Of a stretch of 64,000 nt of DNA, positions 34,981 through 43,763 are shown piece by piece; the first letter of the stretch is position 1; each line of letters begins with the position of its first letter. The notes below the pieces were generated by a model that was given only the letters and a program-made list of their open reading frames with translations, searched no databases and was not told the origin of the DNA. A program made the position numbers and the translations under genes. The stretch is from Isosphaera sp. (GTDB lineage Bacteria > Planctomycetota > Planctomycetia > Gemmatales > Gemmataceae): positions 1 to 64,000 of the forward strand of contig PNKH01000011.1 in assembly GCA_013822345.1 (NCBI GenBank). Direction: 5' to 3'.

Positions 34981-35919
34981 TCAGAACCGGAGGCCGGCGG
35001 TGAGCTGGAGCTGGTAGCCGTTGATGTTCCCCTGGAACGGCGGGATCAGGTTGTTCCAGTCGTACCCGTACTCGCCGCGCAGCCCGCCGAACAGGACGGT
35101 CGACCCGAGCGGGACCTCGGCCCCGACGTGGACGGCCCCGAACACCCCGTGGGTCACGTTCTGCCGGCGGGCGTACCCGTTCCGCGGGTCGTCCTGCGGG
35201 ATCAGGTCGACGTGGGCCGTCCCCCACCGCCCGCCGACCAGCACCCCGCACCGCAGGTTCCACCCCTCCGCCAGGCCGACGGACCCGGGCCCGTTCGCCC
35301 ACCAGTCCCGGCCGAGCGCGAAGTTGAAGTTCGTCCGGTGCAGCCCGCGGATGGCGACGGTGGTCAGGGCGTCCGGGCTGGCGACCTGCTGCCCGGTGAA
35401 CGGGTCCTGGGTCGGCGGCTGGCGGACGAAGATGTTCAGGAACCGGTTCTGCGGGCCGCCGTTGTACGCGTAGCTGAGCCCGATCTCGGCGACGTACGCG
35501 GCGTCGTGGGCTGGGTTGAAGAACAGGCTCCGCCCGCCCCCGCCGGTGGCCCACCCGACCCGCAGGTCGGCGAACGGGCCGTCCCCGAAGATGAACGCCG
35601 GGCCGGTGAACGCGAAGATCTCGTACCCGACCCGGCCGTGCCGGCCGAGCGGGCCGCAGCACCCGGGGCCGTCGGTGAAGTACGGGCTGGGGTACGCCCC
35701 GGCCGGCAGGCCCGGGGCCTGGCCGGTGAGCGTGCCGTACGGGTCGGGCGCGGCCCCGCCCGGGGCGGACACGCGGTCCAGGGCGGTCGGGGCGGAGGCG
35801 GCGGACGGGCGGCCCGGCGGCAGGTCGGCGGGCGGGGCGTCGGACCGGTACTGGGCGGCGGCCGGGCCGCCGGCCGCCAGCAGCAGGACCGCCCCGCACA
35901 GGATTCGGCTGGTCGTCAT
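34981..35919 (-). CDS. Predicted outer-membrane protein (BBP7-like)
   Basis: A 312-residue exported protein with a signal peptide (ILCGAVLLLAAGGPAAAQ, cleavage after AAA) and a Pro/Ala-rich region to ~residue 75. The rest has alternating strands and a C-terminal aromatic residue (GYQLQLTAGLRF), as for outer-membrane barrels. GCCGPLGRHGRVGYEIFAFTG is a notable Cys-Cys segment at ~90-110. Start 35919 has GAGGGG upstream; the open frame continues further but lacks support. Function not known; likely structural or porin-like. Confidence 0.6.
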   Translation of the reverse strand: MTTSRILCGAVLLLAAGGPAAAQYRSDAPPADLPPGRPSAASAPTALDRVSAPGGAAPDPYGTLTGQAPGLPAGAYPSPYFTDGPGCCGPLGRHGRVGYEIFAFTGPAFIFGDGPFADLRVGWATGGGGRSLFFNPAHDAAYVAEIGLSYAYNGGPQNRFLNIFVRQPPTQDPFTGQQVASPDALTTVAIRGLHRTNFNFALGRDWWANGPGSVGLAEGWNLRCGVLVGGRWGTAHVDLIPQDDPRNGYARRQNVTHGVFGAVHVGAEVPLGSTVLFGGLRGEYGYDWNNLIPPFQGNINGYQLQLTAGLRF

Positions 35920-36116
35920 TCGCCCCTCGCCCGGCCGTGAGCCGATTCGGACCCGTCCCGCCGGGTTGGATCGGCCCGGCGGGGCGGCGGACTTTAACGG
36001 TTCGCCCGGTCGTCGCGGTTGTCGGGGTGCCACGACGTTTGGCCCGCGGGGGGTTGGGGGGTATAAGTAAACATCCCGTTTAGCCGCGACCCGAAGGGGA
36101 GCGCGAGGTGACGCCG

Positions 36117-37553
36117 ATGGAGACGACCGAGCTGCGGGACCTGGACGCGGCCCGGCGGTACGTCGCCGAGGGGCTGTGGCTCCAGCGGGCGGTGAGGCCG
36201 TCGGCCGGGGCGGTCCGCCCGGTGCTGGAGTGGGCGATGGAGGTGGCGTCCGGCGGGCACCCGCTCCCGCCGGTCGGGTTCGTCGCCGATGTCGGGCACG
36301 TCGCCCTCGGGGCGGACGCCGAGCACCGGCTCCGCGACCCGCTCCCGGTCCCCGGGTGGCCGCCGGCCCTGGCCCGCACCTACGAGGACCACGTCCTCGG
36401 CAAGCTGTACGCCGACTGGGTGTTCGAGCGGGCCGGCGACGCCCTGAAGAAGTACCACGGGAAGGACCAGGTCAAGGGCGTCGCCTACGTCGTCAACCAG
36501 ATCCGGGAGCGGGCCGGGCTCGGCGGGGTGCTGCTCCCGCCGGCGGTGATCCGCGGGCTGTTGACCGGCAACCCGGACGAGGTGCTGGCGGCCGGGTGGG
36601 AGGCCCTGGAGCGGGACGGCCCGTCGCCGCTCCAGTTGCGGATGTACGAGGGGCTGGTGGCCGCCGCCCGGCGGACCGGCGAGGTGCTCGGCAAGGAGGA
36701 CGTGGACGCCCTGGAGGACCGGTCCGCCCTCGGCGACATGGGGCAGTACGTCGCCCTGCGGCAGATCCGCCAGACCACCGCCCGGCTGGAGGCCCGGCTG
36801 CCGGCCCGCCCGGTCCGCCCGCTGGTCGGCCGCAAGGAGGTGCCGACCCGGGTGCTGGACGAGGACCAGTACCCGGTCGGCGGGTACACGTCGATCGCCA
36901 CCCGCGGGTCGGTCGAGAGCCTCCTTCACTCGCAGCTGGCGTACATGGAGAACGAGTCCCCGGACCTGTTCGACGTGAAGTTCGTCCGGGACGAGCTGTT
37001 CTACTACTCGCGGGACGAGAACCAGTTCCTGCGGCGGCGGCGGGCGTTCGTGTTCGTGCTGTTCCCGGACCTGATCGCCGCCCGGTTCAAGGACCCGGAG
37101 CTGCCGCACCAGCGGATCGTGATGCTCCAGTCGGCGATCCTGGCGCTGGTCCGCCGGCTGAGCGACTGGCTGAGCACCGACGCGATCCGGTTCGAGGTGC
37201 TGTTCGTCCGGGACGGGGAGAAGAAGCCGCTGGCGGAGGAGGCGGCCCTGACGGAGTTGCTGTTGCGGGAGCCGGTCGAGCGCGGCGACGGGCTGGTGGC
37301 GTGGGTGCCGGACAAGGCGGCGGTGGTGGCGCACCTGAACCGGCTGGCCCGGTCCGCCCAGGTGCACTGCCTGGCGGCCGCGGCCGAGCCATTCGAGATG
37401 GACCTCGACAACGTGGTGGTGACCGAGTTGGTGGTCGGCGGGCCGCGGCCGGAGGTCGGCGGGGGCGACGGGGTGGTGGCCGAGCTGAACGGGGAGGACA
37501 CGTCCGAGGTGTGGCTCGCGACGGTCCTCCGGGTTTTGCAGCTCTGGGTCTGA
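36117..37553 (+). CDS. Unrecognised 478-residue protein
   Basis: I do not recognise this protein with confidence. There is no signal peptide or membrane segment. Three parts can be seen: an N-terminal helical part (~1-160), a central conserved-looking block (~250-345; GGYTSIATRGSVESLL, RDELFYYSRDENQFLRRRR) and an alpha/beta C-terminal part (RIVMLQSAILALVRRL, IRFEVLFVRDG) that could be von Willebrand A-like. The central block recalls vWA-associated components of AAA/FtsH-MoxR-type ternary systems, but this is only a resemblance. The start is taken as ATG 36117, with AGGTG upstream; GTG 36108 is also in frame. No partner ATPase gene is adjacent in the window. Confidence 0.6.
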   Translation: METTELRDLDAARRYVAEGLWLQRAVRPSAGAVRPVLEWAMEVASGGHPLPPVGFVADVGHVALGADAEHRLRDPLPVPGWPPALARTYEDHVLGKLYADWVFERAGDALKKYHGKDQVKGVAYVVNQIRERAGLGGVLLPPAVIRGLLTGNPDEVLAAGWEALERDGPSPLQLRMYEGLVAAARRTGEVLGKEDVDALEDRSALGDMGQYVALRQIRQTTARLEARLPARPVRPLVGRKEVPTRVLDEDQYPVGGYTSIATRGSVESLLHSQLAYMENESPDLFDVKFVRDELFYYSRDENQFLRRRRAFVFVLFPDLIAARFKDPELPHQRIVMLQSAILALVRRLSDWLSTDAIRFEVLFVRDGEKKPLAEEAALTELLLREPVERGDGLVAWVPDKAAVVAHLNRLARSAQVHCLAAAAEPFEMDLDNVVVTELVVGGPRPEVGGGDGVVAELNGEDTSEVWLATVLRVLQLWV

Positions 37554-37609
37554 AAGGCCGTTACCGGGACGCGGGGCGAGGCTTCCGCCGGGCCGCCGGC
37601 CTCCGGCTC

Positions 37610-37687
37610 GGGAGGGCGAGGCTCCCGCCGAGCCGCCGACCGTCACCGGGCCGCCGAACTCCGGCTCGGCAGGAGCCTCGCCCTCCC
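37610..37687. repeat. 25-bp stem palindrome (GGCGAGGCTCCCGCC family)
   Basis: The arms 37610-37634 and 37663-37687 pair with one mismatch; the core is the same as at 8141-8218. A further partial copy precedes it (37570-37600). It lies between the convergent 36117 and 37726 genes. Confidence 0.8.
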
Positions 37688-37725
37688 ACCCCCTCCCGGA
37701 ACGGCCTCTGAACGCGGCCCCGGGG

Positions 37726-39669
37726 TCACCCCCCGACCGGGGTCAGCTCCAGCGACGAGACGTGGACGGACGTGTGCGGGACCTCGCCGTGGAACCACCG
37801 CCGCCTCGCCGACCAGTAGTCGAGGAAGGTGAAGGTGACCACGGCCGGTGAGCGGGCGAGGGCGGCGGCCGGGACCACGACGGCCTGGTCCACCGGCACC
37901 ACGGACGGGAAGACCATCAGCCCGACCGGCTCGCCGTTGACGGCCACCCGGACCCGCTGAGGGCGGGAGGGGTGGTCACACAGCCCCCACGCCCGGACGG
38001 TCAGGCGGTGGTCCCCGGTGAGCGGCCCGCCGGTGTCGAGCAGCACCGTCGCCTCGCCCCCCCCCGACCGCCATTCGTCCCCCGACCACGTCGGGTGCCA
38101 CCCGGCGAGCGGCTTCGCCGCCCCCGGCCGGCTCCAGAACCCGACCGGGGTCGGCTCACCGGGCCGCAGCCGGGTGTCCAGCTCGCGGACCGAGATCCGC
38201 CCCGCCTCCGCCACCACCCGGCGGACGCGGCCCGGCGCGTCGTTCCGCGGGCCGACGTCGAGCTGCCAGAACGGCGGCGGGACGCCGACCGGCCGGAAGG
38301 CGTCGGTGAAGATCAGGTCGTAGTACCGGTAGACGACCCACGGCCGGTACCCGCGCCGCTCGAGTTGCAGGAGCACCGCGGCGGTCTCCGGCCACACGTC
38401 GTGGTCCAGGGTCAGGGCCGGCGGGCCGTCCGCCCACCGCGGGTCGGCCAGCACCGCCTCGGCCAGGGCCGGGGCCTCGGGCATGCCGGGGTAACGGTTG
38501 GCGAACTGACCGCTCACGGCGGCCCACGCGCCGACCGCCGCGAGGACGGCCACCGCGGCCGCCCGGAGCTGCGGCCGGCAGCGCAGCCGGGCCGCCACCC
38601 GGACTACCACGACCAGGCCCCACACCAGCAGGACCGCGCCGAAGTGGAGGCCGGCGTAAGTCAGGCTCAGGTCGTCCAGCCCGCGGCGGACGTACAGGAA
38701 CATCGCCCCACAGGCGACCAGCCCGACCGCCCCGAGCTGGGCCGCGAACCGCCGCCCCGGCCCGCCGGTCAGCACCGCCCCGGCCGCGCCCCCCGCCACC
38801 CCGAGCACCAGCCACCCGCCGAGCGGCGAGTCGGCGGTCAGCGTCCGCACCATGTAGTCGCCGACCGCATCCAGCGAGTGCCCGCCGGCCGCCTTCGACC
38901 GGCCGTACGCGATGTATTTGCCGACCTCCCCCGGGAAGTGCCGCCACGCGTGCAACACGATCGGCAGGAGGAACACCCCGGCGACGGCGGCGAAGATCAC
39001 CCACGCCCGCCGCTCCCGCCCGGTGAGGGCGCCGAGCCGGAGCCCGCCGCGGACCGCCGCGCAGGCCAGCGCGTACCCGGCGACCAGCACCGCGAACGGG
39101 ACCACGCTGACGTTGTTGTGGACCGCCAGCCCGCCCGCCAGGGCGAGCCACCCGAGGTGGGTCAGCCGCCCGGCCGCGACCGACGCGGCGGACACCATCA
39201 GGGCGAGGGCGATGGGGAACGCCGGGTACGCCGGCCAGTGCTGCCACACCGGGTCCCCGTACCGGGCGAAGTACCCGAGCAGGACGACCAGCGCCGCCGC
39301 CCCCGCCAGCCGGCCGCCAGACCGGGAGACGACCGCGACCACGACCCCGAGCAGGAAGGCGTTCAGCAGCAGCTGGCCGAGGATGTGGGCGTTGTGCGGG
39401 GCCGGGACCGCCCCGAGCCGGTCGTGGAGCACCCCCTCCGCCGCGGCCATGACGTACAACCCGGCCGGGCCCGGGTGGTGGAAGTTGTGCCGCGAGTAAT
39501 GCCCGTGCAGCAGCTCGAGCCGCTTCGCCCGCAGCACCAGGAGGGAGTTGGCCGCGTGGTCACCGTCCTCGTACACCGGCCGGTCGAACAGGTGGCGGTT
39601 GTGCCCGACCAGGACGGCGGCGAACAGCAGCGCCGACCCGACCAGCACCAGGAATGACCTGCGGGCCAT
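37726..39669 (-). CDS. Multi-span membrane protein, GT-C-like
   Basis: A 647-residue polytopic membrane protein. It has an N-terminal helix (FLVLVGSALLFAAVLVG), the motif YEDGDHAANSLLVLRA facing outside near residue 34, then about ten hydrophobic spans to ~residue 390, and a soluble C-terminal domain (~400-647). The early acidic motif and layout resemble GT-C type glycosyltransferases or O-antigen-like synthesis proteins; no catalytic assignment is certain. The ATG at 39669 has GGAGGT upstream. It is divergent from the epimerase gene and next to envelope sugar genes. Confidence 0.6.
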   Translation of the reverse strand: MARRSFLVLVGSALLFAAVLVGHNRHLFDRPVYEDGDHAANSLLVLRAKRLELLHGHYSRHNFHHPGPAGLYVMAAAEGVLHDRLGAVPAPHNAHILGQLLLNAFLLGVVVAVVSRSGGRLAGAAALVVLLGYFARYGDPVWQHWPAYPAFPIALALMVSAASVAAGRLTHLGWLALAGGLAVHNNVSVVPFAVLVAGYALACAAVRGGLRLGALTGRERRAWVIFAAVAGVFLLPIVLHAWRHFPGEVGKYIAYGRSKAAGGHSLDAVGDYMVRTLTADSPLGGWLVLGVAGGAAGAVLTGGPGRRFAAQLGAVGLVACGAMFLYVRRGLDDLSLTYAGLHFGAVLLVWGLVVVVRVAARLRCRPQLRAAAVAVLAAVGAWAAVSGQFANRYPGMPEAPALAEAVLADPRWADGPPALTLDHDVWPETAAVLLQLERRGYRPWVVYRYYDLIFTDAFRPVGVPPPFWQLDVGPRNDAPGRVRRVVAEAGRISVRELDTRLRPGEPTPVGFWSRPGAAKPLAGWHPTWSGDEWRSGGGEATVLLDTGGPLTGDHRLTVRAWGLCDHPSRPQRVRVAVNGEPVGLMVFPSVVPVDQAVVVPAAALARSPAVVTFTFLDYWSARRRWFHGEVPHTSVHVSSLELTPVGG

Positions 39670-39750
39670 GCCCGACCTCCGTCGGCTCGTGTGGGCCGCG
39701 TCGGTACCGCCGCGGCGCCGCCGGGTCAAGCCCGCCCCGGCACCCCCGCC

Positions 39751-39779
39751 TTGACTTTCCCCCCGGACTCCGGCATAAC
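39751..39779 (+). promoter_or_regulatory. Putative sigma-70 type promoter of the epimerase gene
   Basis: TTGACT at 39751-39756 and CATAAC at 39774-39779 are 17 bp apart, 37 bp before the epimerase ATG. This is one of the clearest promoter-like pairs in the window. Confidence 0.45.
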
Positions 39780-39815
39780 TGCCGCCCCGGCGGGCGTCCA
39801 AGGAGGGGCGGGGGC

Positions 39816-40769
39816 ATGCGGTGTGTGGTGACCGGGGCGGCCGGGTTCATCGGCTCCCACCTGTGCGAGCGGCTCCTCGCCGACGGCCACGAGGTGGCCG
39901 GCCTCGACGCGTTCGTCCCGTACTACCCGCGGGCGGTGAAGGAGGCGAACCTCGCCCCCGCCCGCGCCCACCCGCGGTTCCGGTTCCACGAGCTCGACCT
40001 GCGGCGCGACGACCTAGCCGCCGCCGTGGCCGGGGCGGACGTGGTGTACCACCTGGCGGCGATGGCCGGGCTGGCCCGGAGCTGGACCCAGTTCGACCTG
40101 TACGAGTCGTGCAACGTCACCGGCACCCACCGGGTGCTCGAGGCGGCCCGGGCGACCGGCACCCTGAAGCGGTTCGTCTACGCCTCCACCTCGTCCGTCT
40201 ACGGCAGGTACAGCTCCGGCGACGAGACCCTGCCGACCCGCCCGATCTCCCCGTACGGGGTGACCAAGCTGGCCGGCGAGAACCTGTGCCGGGCGTTCGC
40301 CGACGAGTGCGGGCTGCCGCTCGTCACCCTCCGGTTCTTCTCCGTCTACGGCCCCCGCCAGCGGCCCGACATGGGCTACCACAAGTTCGTCGCGGCGCTG
40401 CTCGCCGGGGACCCGGTGACGGTGTTCGGGGACGGCCAGCAGATGCGCGGCAACACCTACGTCGACGACTGCGTCGCGGCCGCGGCGGCGGCGGCGGCCG
40501 CCCCGGTCGGGGAGGTGTACAACCTCGGCGGCGGGGAGGTGGTGTCGGTGTGGGACGTGCTCCGGAAGCTGGAGCGGATCACCGGCCGGCGGGCGGTGGT
40601 GAAGGCGGCCCCGCCGCGGCCCGGGGACCAGCGGCACACCTGCGCCGACACCGGGAAGCTGGCCCGCCACCTCGGGTGGGCGCCGCGGGTCGGGCTGGAC
40701 GACGGCCTGGCCCGGCAGGTCGAGTGGCAGCGGGAGGCCGGCGAGGTGCCGGCCGCCCGGGCGGCGTGA
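39816..40769 (+). CDS. NAD-dependent nucleotide-sugar epimerase/dehydratase
   Basis: A 317-residue extended SDR. The Rossmann motif GAAGFIGSHL is at residues 7-16, the catalytic Ser/Tyr/Lys set is STSSVYG then YGVTKLAGE (~138-143), and the substrate loop RFFSVYGPRQRPDMG is as in UDP-glucuronate/UDP-glucose epimerases. GNTYVDDCV is the usual C-terminal motif. It probably interconverts UDP-sugars for surface polysaccharide. A strong AAGGAGG precedes the ATG. It is followed by a GT4 glycosyltransferase, likely in one transcript. Confidence 0.88.
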   Translation: MRCVVTGAAGFIGSHLCERLLADGHEVAGLDAFVPYYPRAVKEANLAPARAHPRFRFHELDLRRDDLAAAVAGADVVYHLAAMAGLARSWTQFDLYESCNVTGTHRVLEAARATGTLKRFVYASTSSVYGRYSSGDETLPTRPISPYGVTKLAGENLCRAFADECGLPLVTLRFFSVYGPRQRPDMGYHKFVAALLAGDPVTVFGDGQQMRGNTYVDDCVAAAAAAAAAPVGEVYNLGGGEVVSVWDVLRKLERITGRRAVVKAAPPRPGDQRHTCADTGKLARHLGWAPRVGLDDGLARQVEWQREAGEVPAARAA

Positions 40770-40782
40770 GAAGGGGTCGACG

Positions 40783-40897
40783 CTCCTGGACCGCGGCCGT
40801 CCCGGCCGCTGCTACCCATGACCCGAATCCGACCCGATCATCCCGGCGCGGCTGGAGTTGGGTTGGTAGAGCGGCCGGGACGGCCGCGGTCCAGGAG
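40783..40897. repeat. 28-bp inverted repeat bearing a ribosome-binding site
   Basis: The arms 40783-40810 and 40870-40897 are exact complements around a 59-bp centre. The right arm ends in CAGGAG and directly continues to GAGG, so the glycosyltransferase Shine-Dalgarno sequence is partly made of the repeat. If the hairpin forms, this site is occluded. Confidence 0.8.
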
Positions 40898-40906
40898 GAG
40901 GCGGCC

Positions 40907-42088
40907 ATGCGGGTGCTGCTGAACGGCACGGCGGCCGCCGGGCCCCACCGGTCGGGGGTCGGGCACTACGTCGCCGAGCTGGCCGCCGAGCTGCGGCGCG
41001 GGGCCGGCGGGGTGGCACTCACGACCTACCCGCCGCGGTGGGTGCGGACGGCCCTCGGGGCGTACGCCCGGCTCCGCCGCCCGCCCGCCGACAGCCCGGC
41101 CGCCGCGGCCGGCCCGGTCCGCCTCGCCCCGGCGGCGGTCGCCCGGCCCAGCGCCGCCCGGCGACTCCTGCACGCCCACTTCGCCCGGTTCGCCAGCCGG
41201 TCCGGGTGCGACCTGTACCACGAGCCGAACTTCATCCCGTTCCCGTGCGACCTCCCCGCGGTCGTCACCGTCCACGACATCTCCGTCATCCGGCACCCGG
41301 AGTGGCACCCGGCCGGGCGGGTGAGGGAGTACGAGGACCGGTTCCTCCCCGGCCTGGCCCGGGCCGCCCACGTCATCGCCGGGTCGGAGTTCACGCGCCG
41401 GGAACTGGCCGACCTCCTCGGGATCGCCCGGGAGCGGGTGACGGCGGTCGGGTACGGGGTCCGCCGGCACATCCGCCGCGTCACCCCGGACGAGTACCGG
41501 CCCGTGCTCGCCCGGCTCCGGCTGGCGGACGGGTTCCTGCTGCACGTCGGGACGGTGGAGCCGCGGAAGAACCTGGTCACCCTGTGCCGGGCGTACCTCG
41601 GGCTCGACCGGGGGCTGCGGGACCGATGCCCGCTGGTGCTGGCCGGCGGGTGGGGGTGGAACTACCGGGAGGTGGCCGAGTTCCTGGCGGCGGAGGGCCG
41701 GGCGGGCGGGGTGGTCCACCTCGGGTACGTCGCCGAGGCCGACCTGCCGGCCCTGTACTCGGCGGCCGTCGGGCTGGTGCTGCCGTCGCACTACGAGGGG
41801 TTCGGGCTGCCGGCGGCGGAGATGCTGGCGTGCGGCGGGGCGGTGCTGTCGTCGACCGCCGAGTCGCTGACCGAGGTGGTCGGCGGGTGTGGGGTCCGGA
41901 TCGCCCCGGGCGACGTGGACGGGTGGCGCGGGGCGATGCACCGGCTGATCGTCGAGCCGGAGTGGGCGGCGGTGCTGCGCGACGGGGCGGAGCGGCAGGC
42001 GGCCCGGCACACCTGGGAGCGGTGCGCCGCCGACACCGCCCGGGTGTACGAACGGGTACTCGGCCGGGCGGCGCGGCGGGTGGCCTGA
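40907..42088 (+). CDS. Group 1 (GT4) glycosyltransferase
   Basis: A 393-residue GT-B glycosyltransferase. The N-terminal donor-side motif HRSGVGHYVAELA is followed by DLYHEPNFIPF and VTVHDISVIRHPEW (GT4 acceptor domain), then LHVGTVEPRKNL, the PSHYEGFGLPAAEMLACG E-x7-E motif and a C-terminal helix. It transfers a sugar from a nucleotide donor; the acceptor is likely a growing polysaccharide. ATG 40907 has GGAGGAGG upstream, overlapping a palindrome. Downstream of an epimerase gene and near a sulfotransferase, suggesting surface glycan synthesis. Confidence 0.88.
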   Translation: MRVLLNGTAAAGPHRSGVGHYVAELAAELRRGAGGVALTTYPPRWVRTALGAYARLRRPPADSPAAAAGPVRLAPAAVARPSAARRLLHAHFARFASRSGCDLYHEPNFIPFPCDLPAVVTVHDISVIRHPEWHPAGRVREYEDRFLPGLARAAHVIAGSEFTRRELADLLGIARERVTAVGYGVRRHIRRVTPDEYRPVLARLRLADGFLLHVGTVEPRKNLVTLCRAYLGLDRGLRDRCPLVLAGGWGWNYREVAEFLAAEGRAGGVVHLGYVAEADLPALYSAAVGLVLPSHYEGFGLPAAEMLACGGAVLSSTAESLTEVVGGCGVRIAPGDVDGWRGAMHRLIVEPEWAAVLRDGAERQAARHTWERCAADTARVYERVLGRAARRVA

Positions 42089-42096
42089 GGTCGTGT

Positions 42097-42187
42097 GTAG
42101 GGTGGGCCGAGCCGGCGCTTCGCCGGCGAGTCCCACCTCGTATCGCGGTGGGACTCGCCGGCGAAGCGCCGGCTCGGCCCACCCTAC
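42097..42187. repeat. Perfect 41-bp inverted repeat (GTAGGGTGGGCCGAGCC family)
   Basis: The arms 42097-42137 and 42147-42187 are exact complements with a 9-nt loop. It begins 9 nt after the glycosyltransferase stop and ends just before the convergent oxidoreductase stop (42189). A related element is at 57322-57418. Confidence 0.9.
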
Positions 42188-42188
42188 C

Positions 42189-43403
42189 TCACCCCTTCCA
42201 CACCGCCACCTGCCCGGACCGCAACGACTGGTTCGCCTGGTGGGCGGCGCTCGCCGCGCCCACCCCCGCCTCGGCCGGGCACGCCACCTTCTTCGACCGG
42301 TCGCGGATGCACTCGACCCAGTTCAAGAGGTGCAGCAGCTCGCCGTCCGGCTTGTCGTAGAAGTCGAGCCCCTTCACCCCGGTCCCGAGCACCAAGGCGC
42401 TCGCCTCCGGCTTCGCCTTCCCGCGGTCCGGGATCACCTCGTACCGCCCGCGGTCGCAGTACAGCGTCGCCTCCGTCCCCATGAACTCGACCCTCGCCCC
42501 GTTCCGGTTGCTGCTGAACGTCCCCTCGAAGTGCACCTGCACTTCCTTCTCCGGGTAGCGCAGCAGCGTCTGCACCGTGTCCGGGGTGTCCCACACCCCC
42601 TTCGCCGAGAAGAAGTCGCCGGCGCTGGCCGCGGTCGCCGGGTGGTCGAGGTCCAGGAACCAGTGGACCACGTCGATCCAGTGGACCATCAGGTCGGTGA
42701 AGATGCCGCCGCCGAAGTCCCAGAACCACCGCCACTGGCGGAACTTGTAGGCGTCGAACGGCTGGTCCTTGGCGGTGCCGAGGAACCGCTTCCAGTCGAC
42801 CCCGGCCGGGTCCATCTTGTCCTTGAACCGCTGCGCCCGGGCGGCGTTCCGGTTCCACGAGCACTGCACCTTGTGGACCTTCCCGATCGTGCCCGCCTTC
42901 AGCACCTCATACGCCTTCAGCAGGTGGGTCATGCTCCGCTGCTGGGTGCCGACCTGGACCACCCGCTTGTTCTCGTTCTGGGCGGCGACCACCGCCTTCC
43001 CCTCGGCCAGTTCGTGGGTCAGCGGCTTCTCGACGTACACGTCCTTGCCGGCCTTGCAGGCGTCGACGGCGTGGGCGACGTGCCAGTGGTCCGGCGACCC
43101 GATCAGGACCGCGTCCACGTCCTTGCGGGCGAGCAGCTCCTCGTGGTGCCTGGTGGCGAACGCCTTCGGGTCGGCCAGCTTCTTCGCCTCCGCGAGGTTC
43201 TGGTCCCACACGTCGCAGACGGCGGTGACGGTGACGTTCGGCAGCCCCGGGAACGACTTGAGGAGGTGCTTCGTCCGCCCGCCGACGCCGACCAGGCCGA
43301 CCCGGAGGGTGTCGTTGGCGGCGAACCCGCGCGAAGATTCGGTGAGGACCCCGGCGGTCGCGGCGGCGGAGGTCGCGAGGAAGGTGCGGCGGTCGGAGGT
43401 CAT
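42189..43403 (-). CDS. Gfo/Idh/MocA family oxidoreductase, exported
   Basis: A 404-residue NAD(P)-binding oxidoreductase. The N-terminus has a Tat-like signal (DRRTFLATSAAATAGVL) with one Arg pair. The Rossmann motif is RVGLVGVGGRTK (~residue 35), with the EKPLTHELAEG Lys-Pro of this family (~residue 125) and a C-terminal GFO_IDH_MocA domain (IFTDLMVHWIDVVHWFLD). It would oxidise sugars or inositol-like compounds; the substrate is unknown. ATG 43403 starts the signal. A second family member is at 44729. Confidence 0.88.
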   Translation of the reverse strand: MTSDRRTFLATSAAATAGVLTESSRGFAANDTLRVGLVGVGGRTKHLLKSFPGLPNVTVTAVCDVWDQNLAEAKKLADPKAFATRHHEELLARKDVDAVLIGSPDHWHVAHAVDACKAGKDVYVEKPLTHELAEGKAVVAAQNENKRVVQVGTQQRSMTHLLKAYEVLKAGTIGKVHKVQCSWNRNAARAQRFKDKMDPAGVDWKRFLGTAKDQPFDAYKFRQWRWFWDFGGGIFTDLMVHWIDVVHWFLDLDHPATAASAGDFFSAKGVWDTPDTVQTLLRYPEKEVQVHFEGTFSSNRNGARVEFMGTEATLYCDRGRYEVIPDRGKAKPEASALVLGTGVKGLDFYDKPDGELLHLLNWVECIRDRSKKVACPAEAGVGAASAAHQANQSLRSGQVAVWKG

Positions 43404-43471
43404 GGGTGGACTCCGTGGGGATGCCCCCACGGTACCGGTCGGGCGGGAGGGAAGCGAGCGGGTACGGGGGA

Positions 43472-43505
43472 AAAAAATACCCCCGCGGGAGTGATCCCGC
43501 GGGGG
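43472..43505 (-). terminator. Intrinsic terminator on the minus strand (distal)
   Basis: On the minus strand an 11-bp GC stem (43505-43495 with 43490-43480) with a GTGA loop is followed by TATTTTTTT (43479-43472). It is ~260 nt beyond the stop of the TIM-barrel gene and follows another terminator at 43667-43697. Confidence 0.7.
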
Positions 43506-43666
43506 CCGGATGAAGGCGAAACCATCCGTTGAACGAGAGGGACGAAACAGACCCGATGCGAATCCCAGGCGCGAGTCGAATCTACTTCCGGGATGCCGCG
43601 TCGGGTCTTACTTGCGTTCGACGCGGGCGGTTTCGTCGAGTTCCAGGATTTTCCCGGGTTCACCAA
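43506..43666 (-). other. Inter-terminator region, no clear gene
   Basis: This ~160-bp stretch between two minus-strand terminators has no credible protein start. The minus strand includes complementary segments around GACCCGA (near 43616) and TCGGGTC (near 43549) that could pair. It could be a small RNA or a transcript tail; nothing in it identifies which. Confidence 0.3.
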
Positions 43667-43697
43667 AAAACGCGGTTCAGGTCTGACCTGAACCGCC
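43667..43697 (-). terminator. Intrinsic terminator after the TIM-barrel gene
   Basis: On the minus strand a ~12-bp stem with a very small loop (GCGGTTCAGGTC and its complement, 43697-43673) is followed by GTTTTTT. It lies about 67 nt after the stop of the isomerase-like gene (43764). Confidence 0.75.
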
Positions 43698-43763
43698 TGG
43701 CGTCACCCGGTGATACCGAACGAACGGACCGAGACATGATTGAGACCGACTATCTGGTTGCCG

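Noticed and set aside
43400-43666. 88-codon minus ORF across the inter-terminator region
   Set aside because: It runs through a terminator hairpin and has no coding features or start signal.
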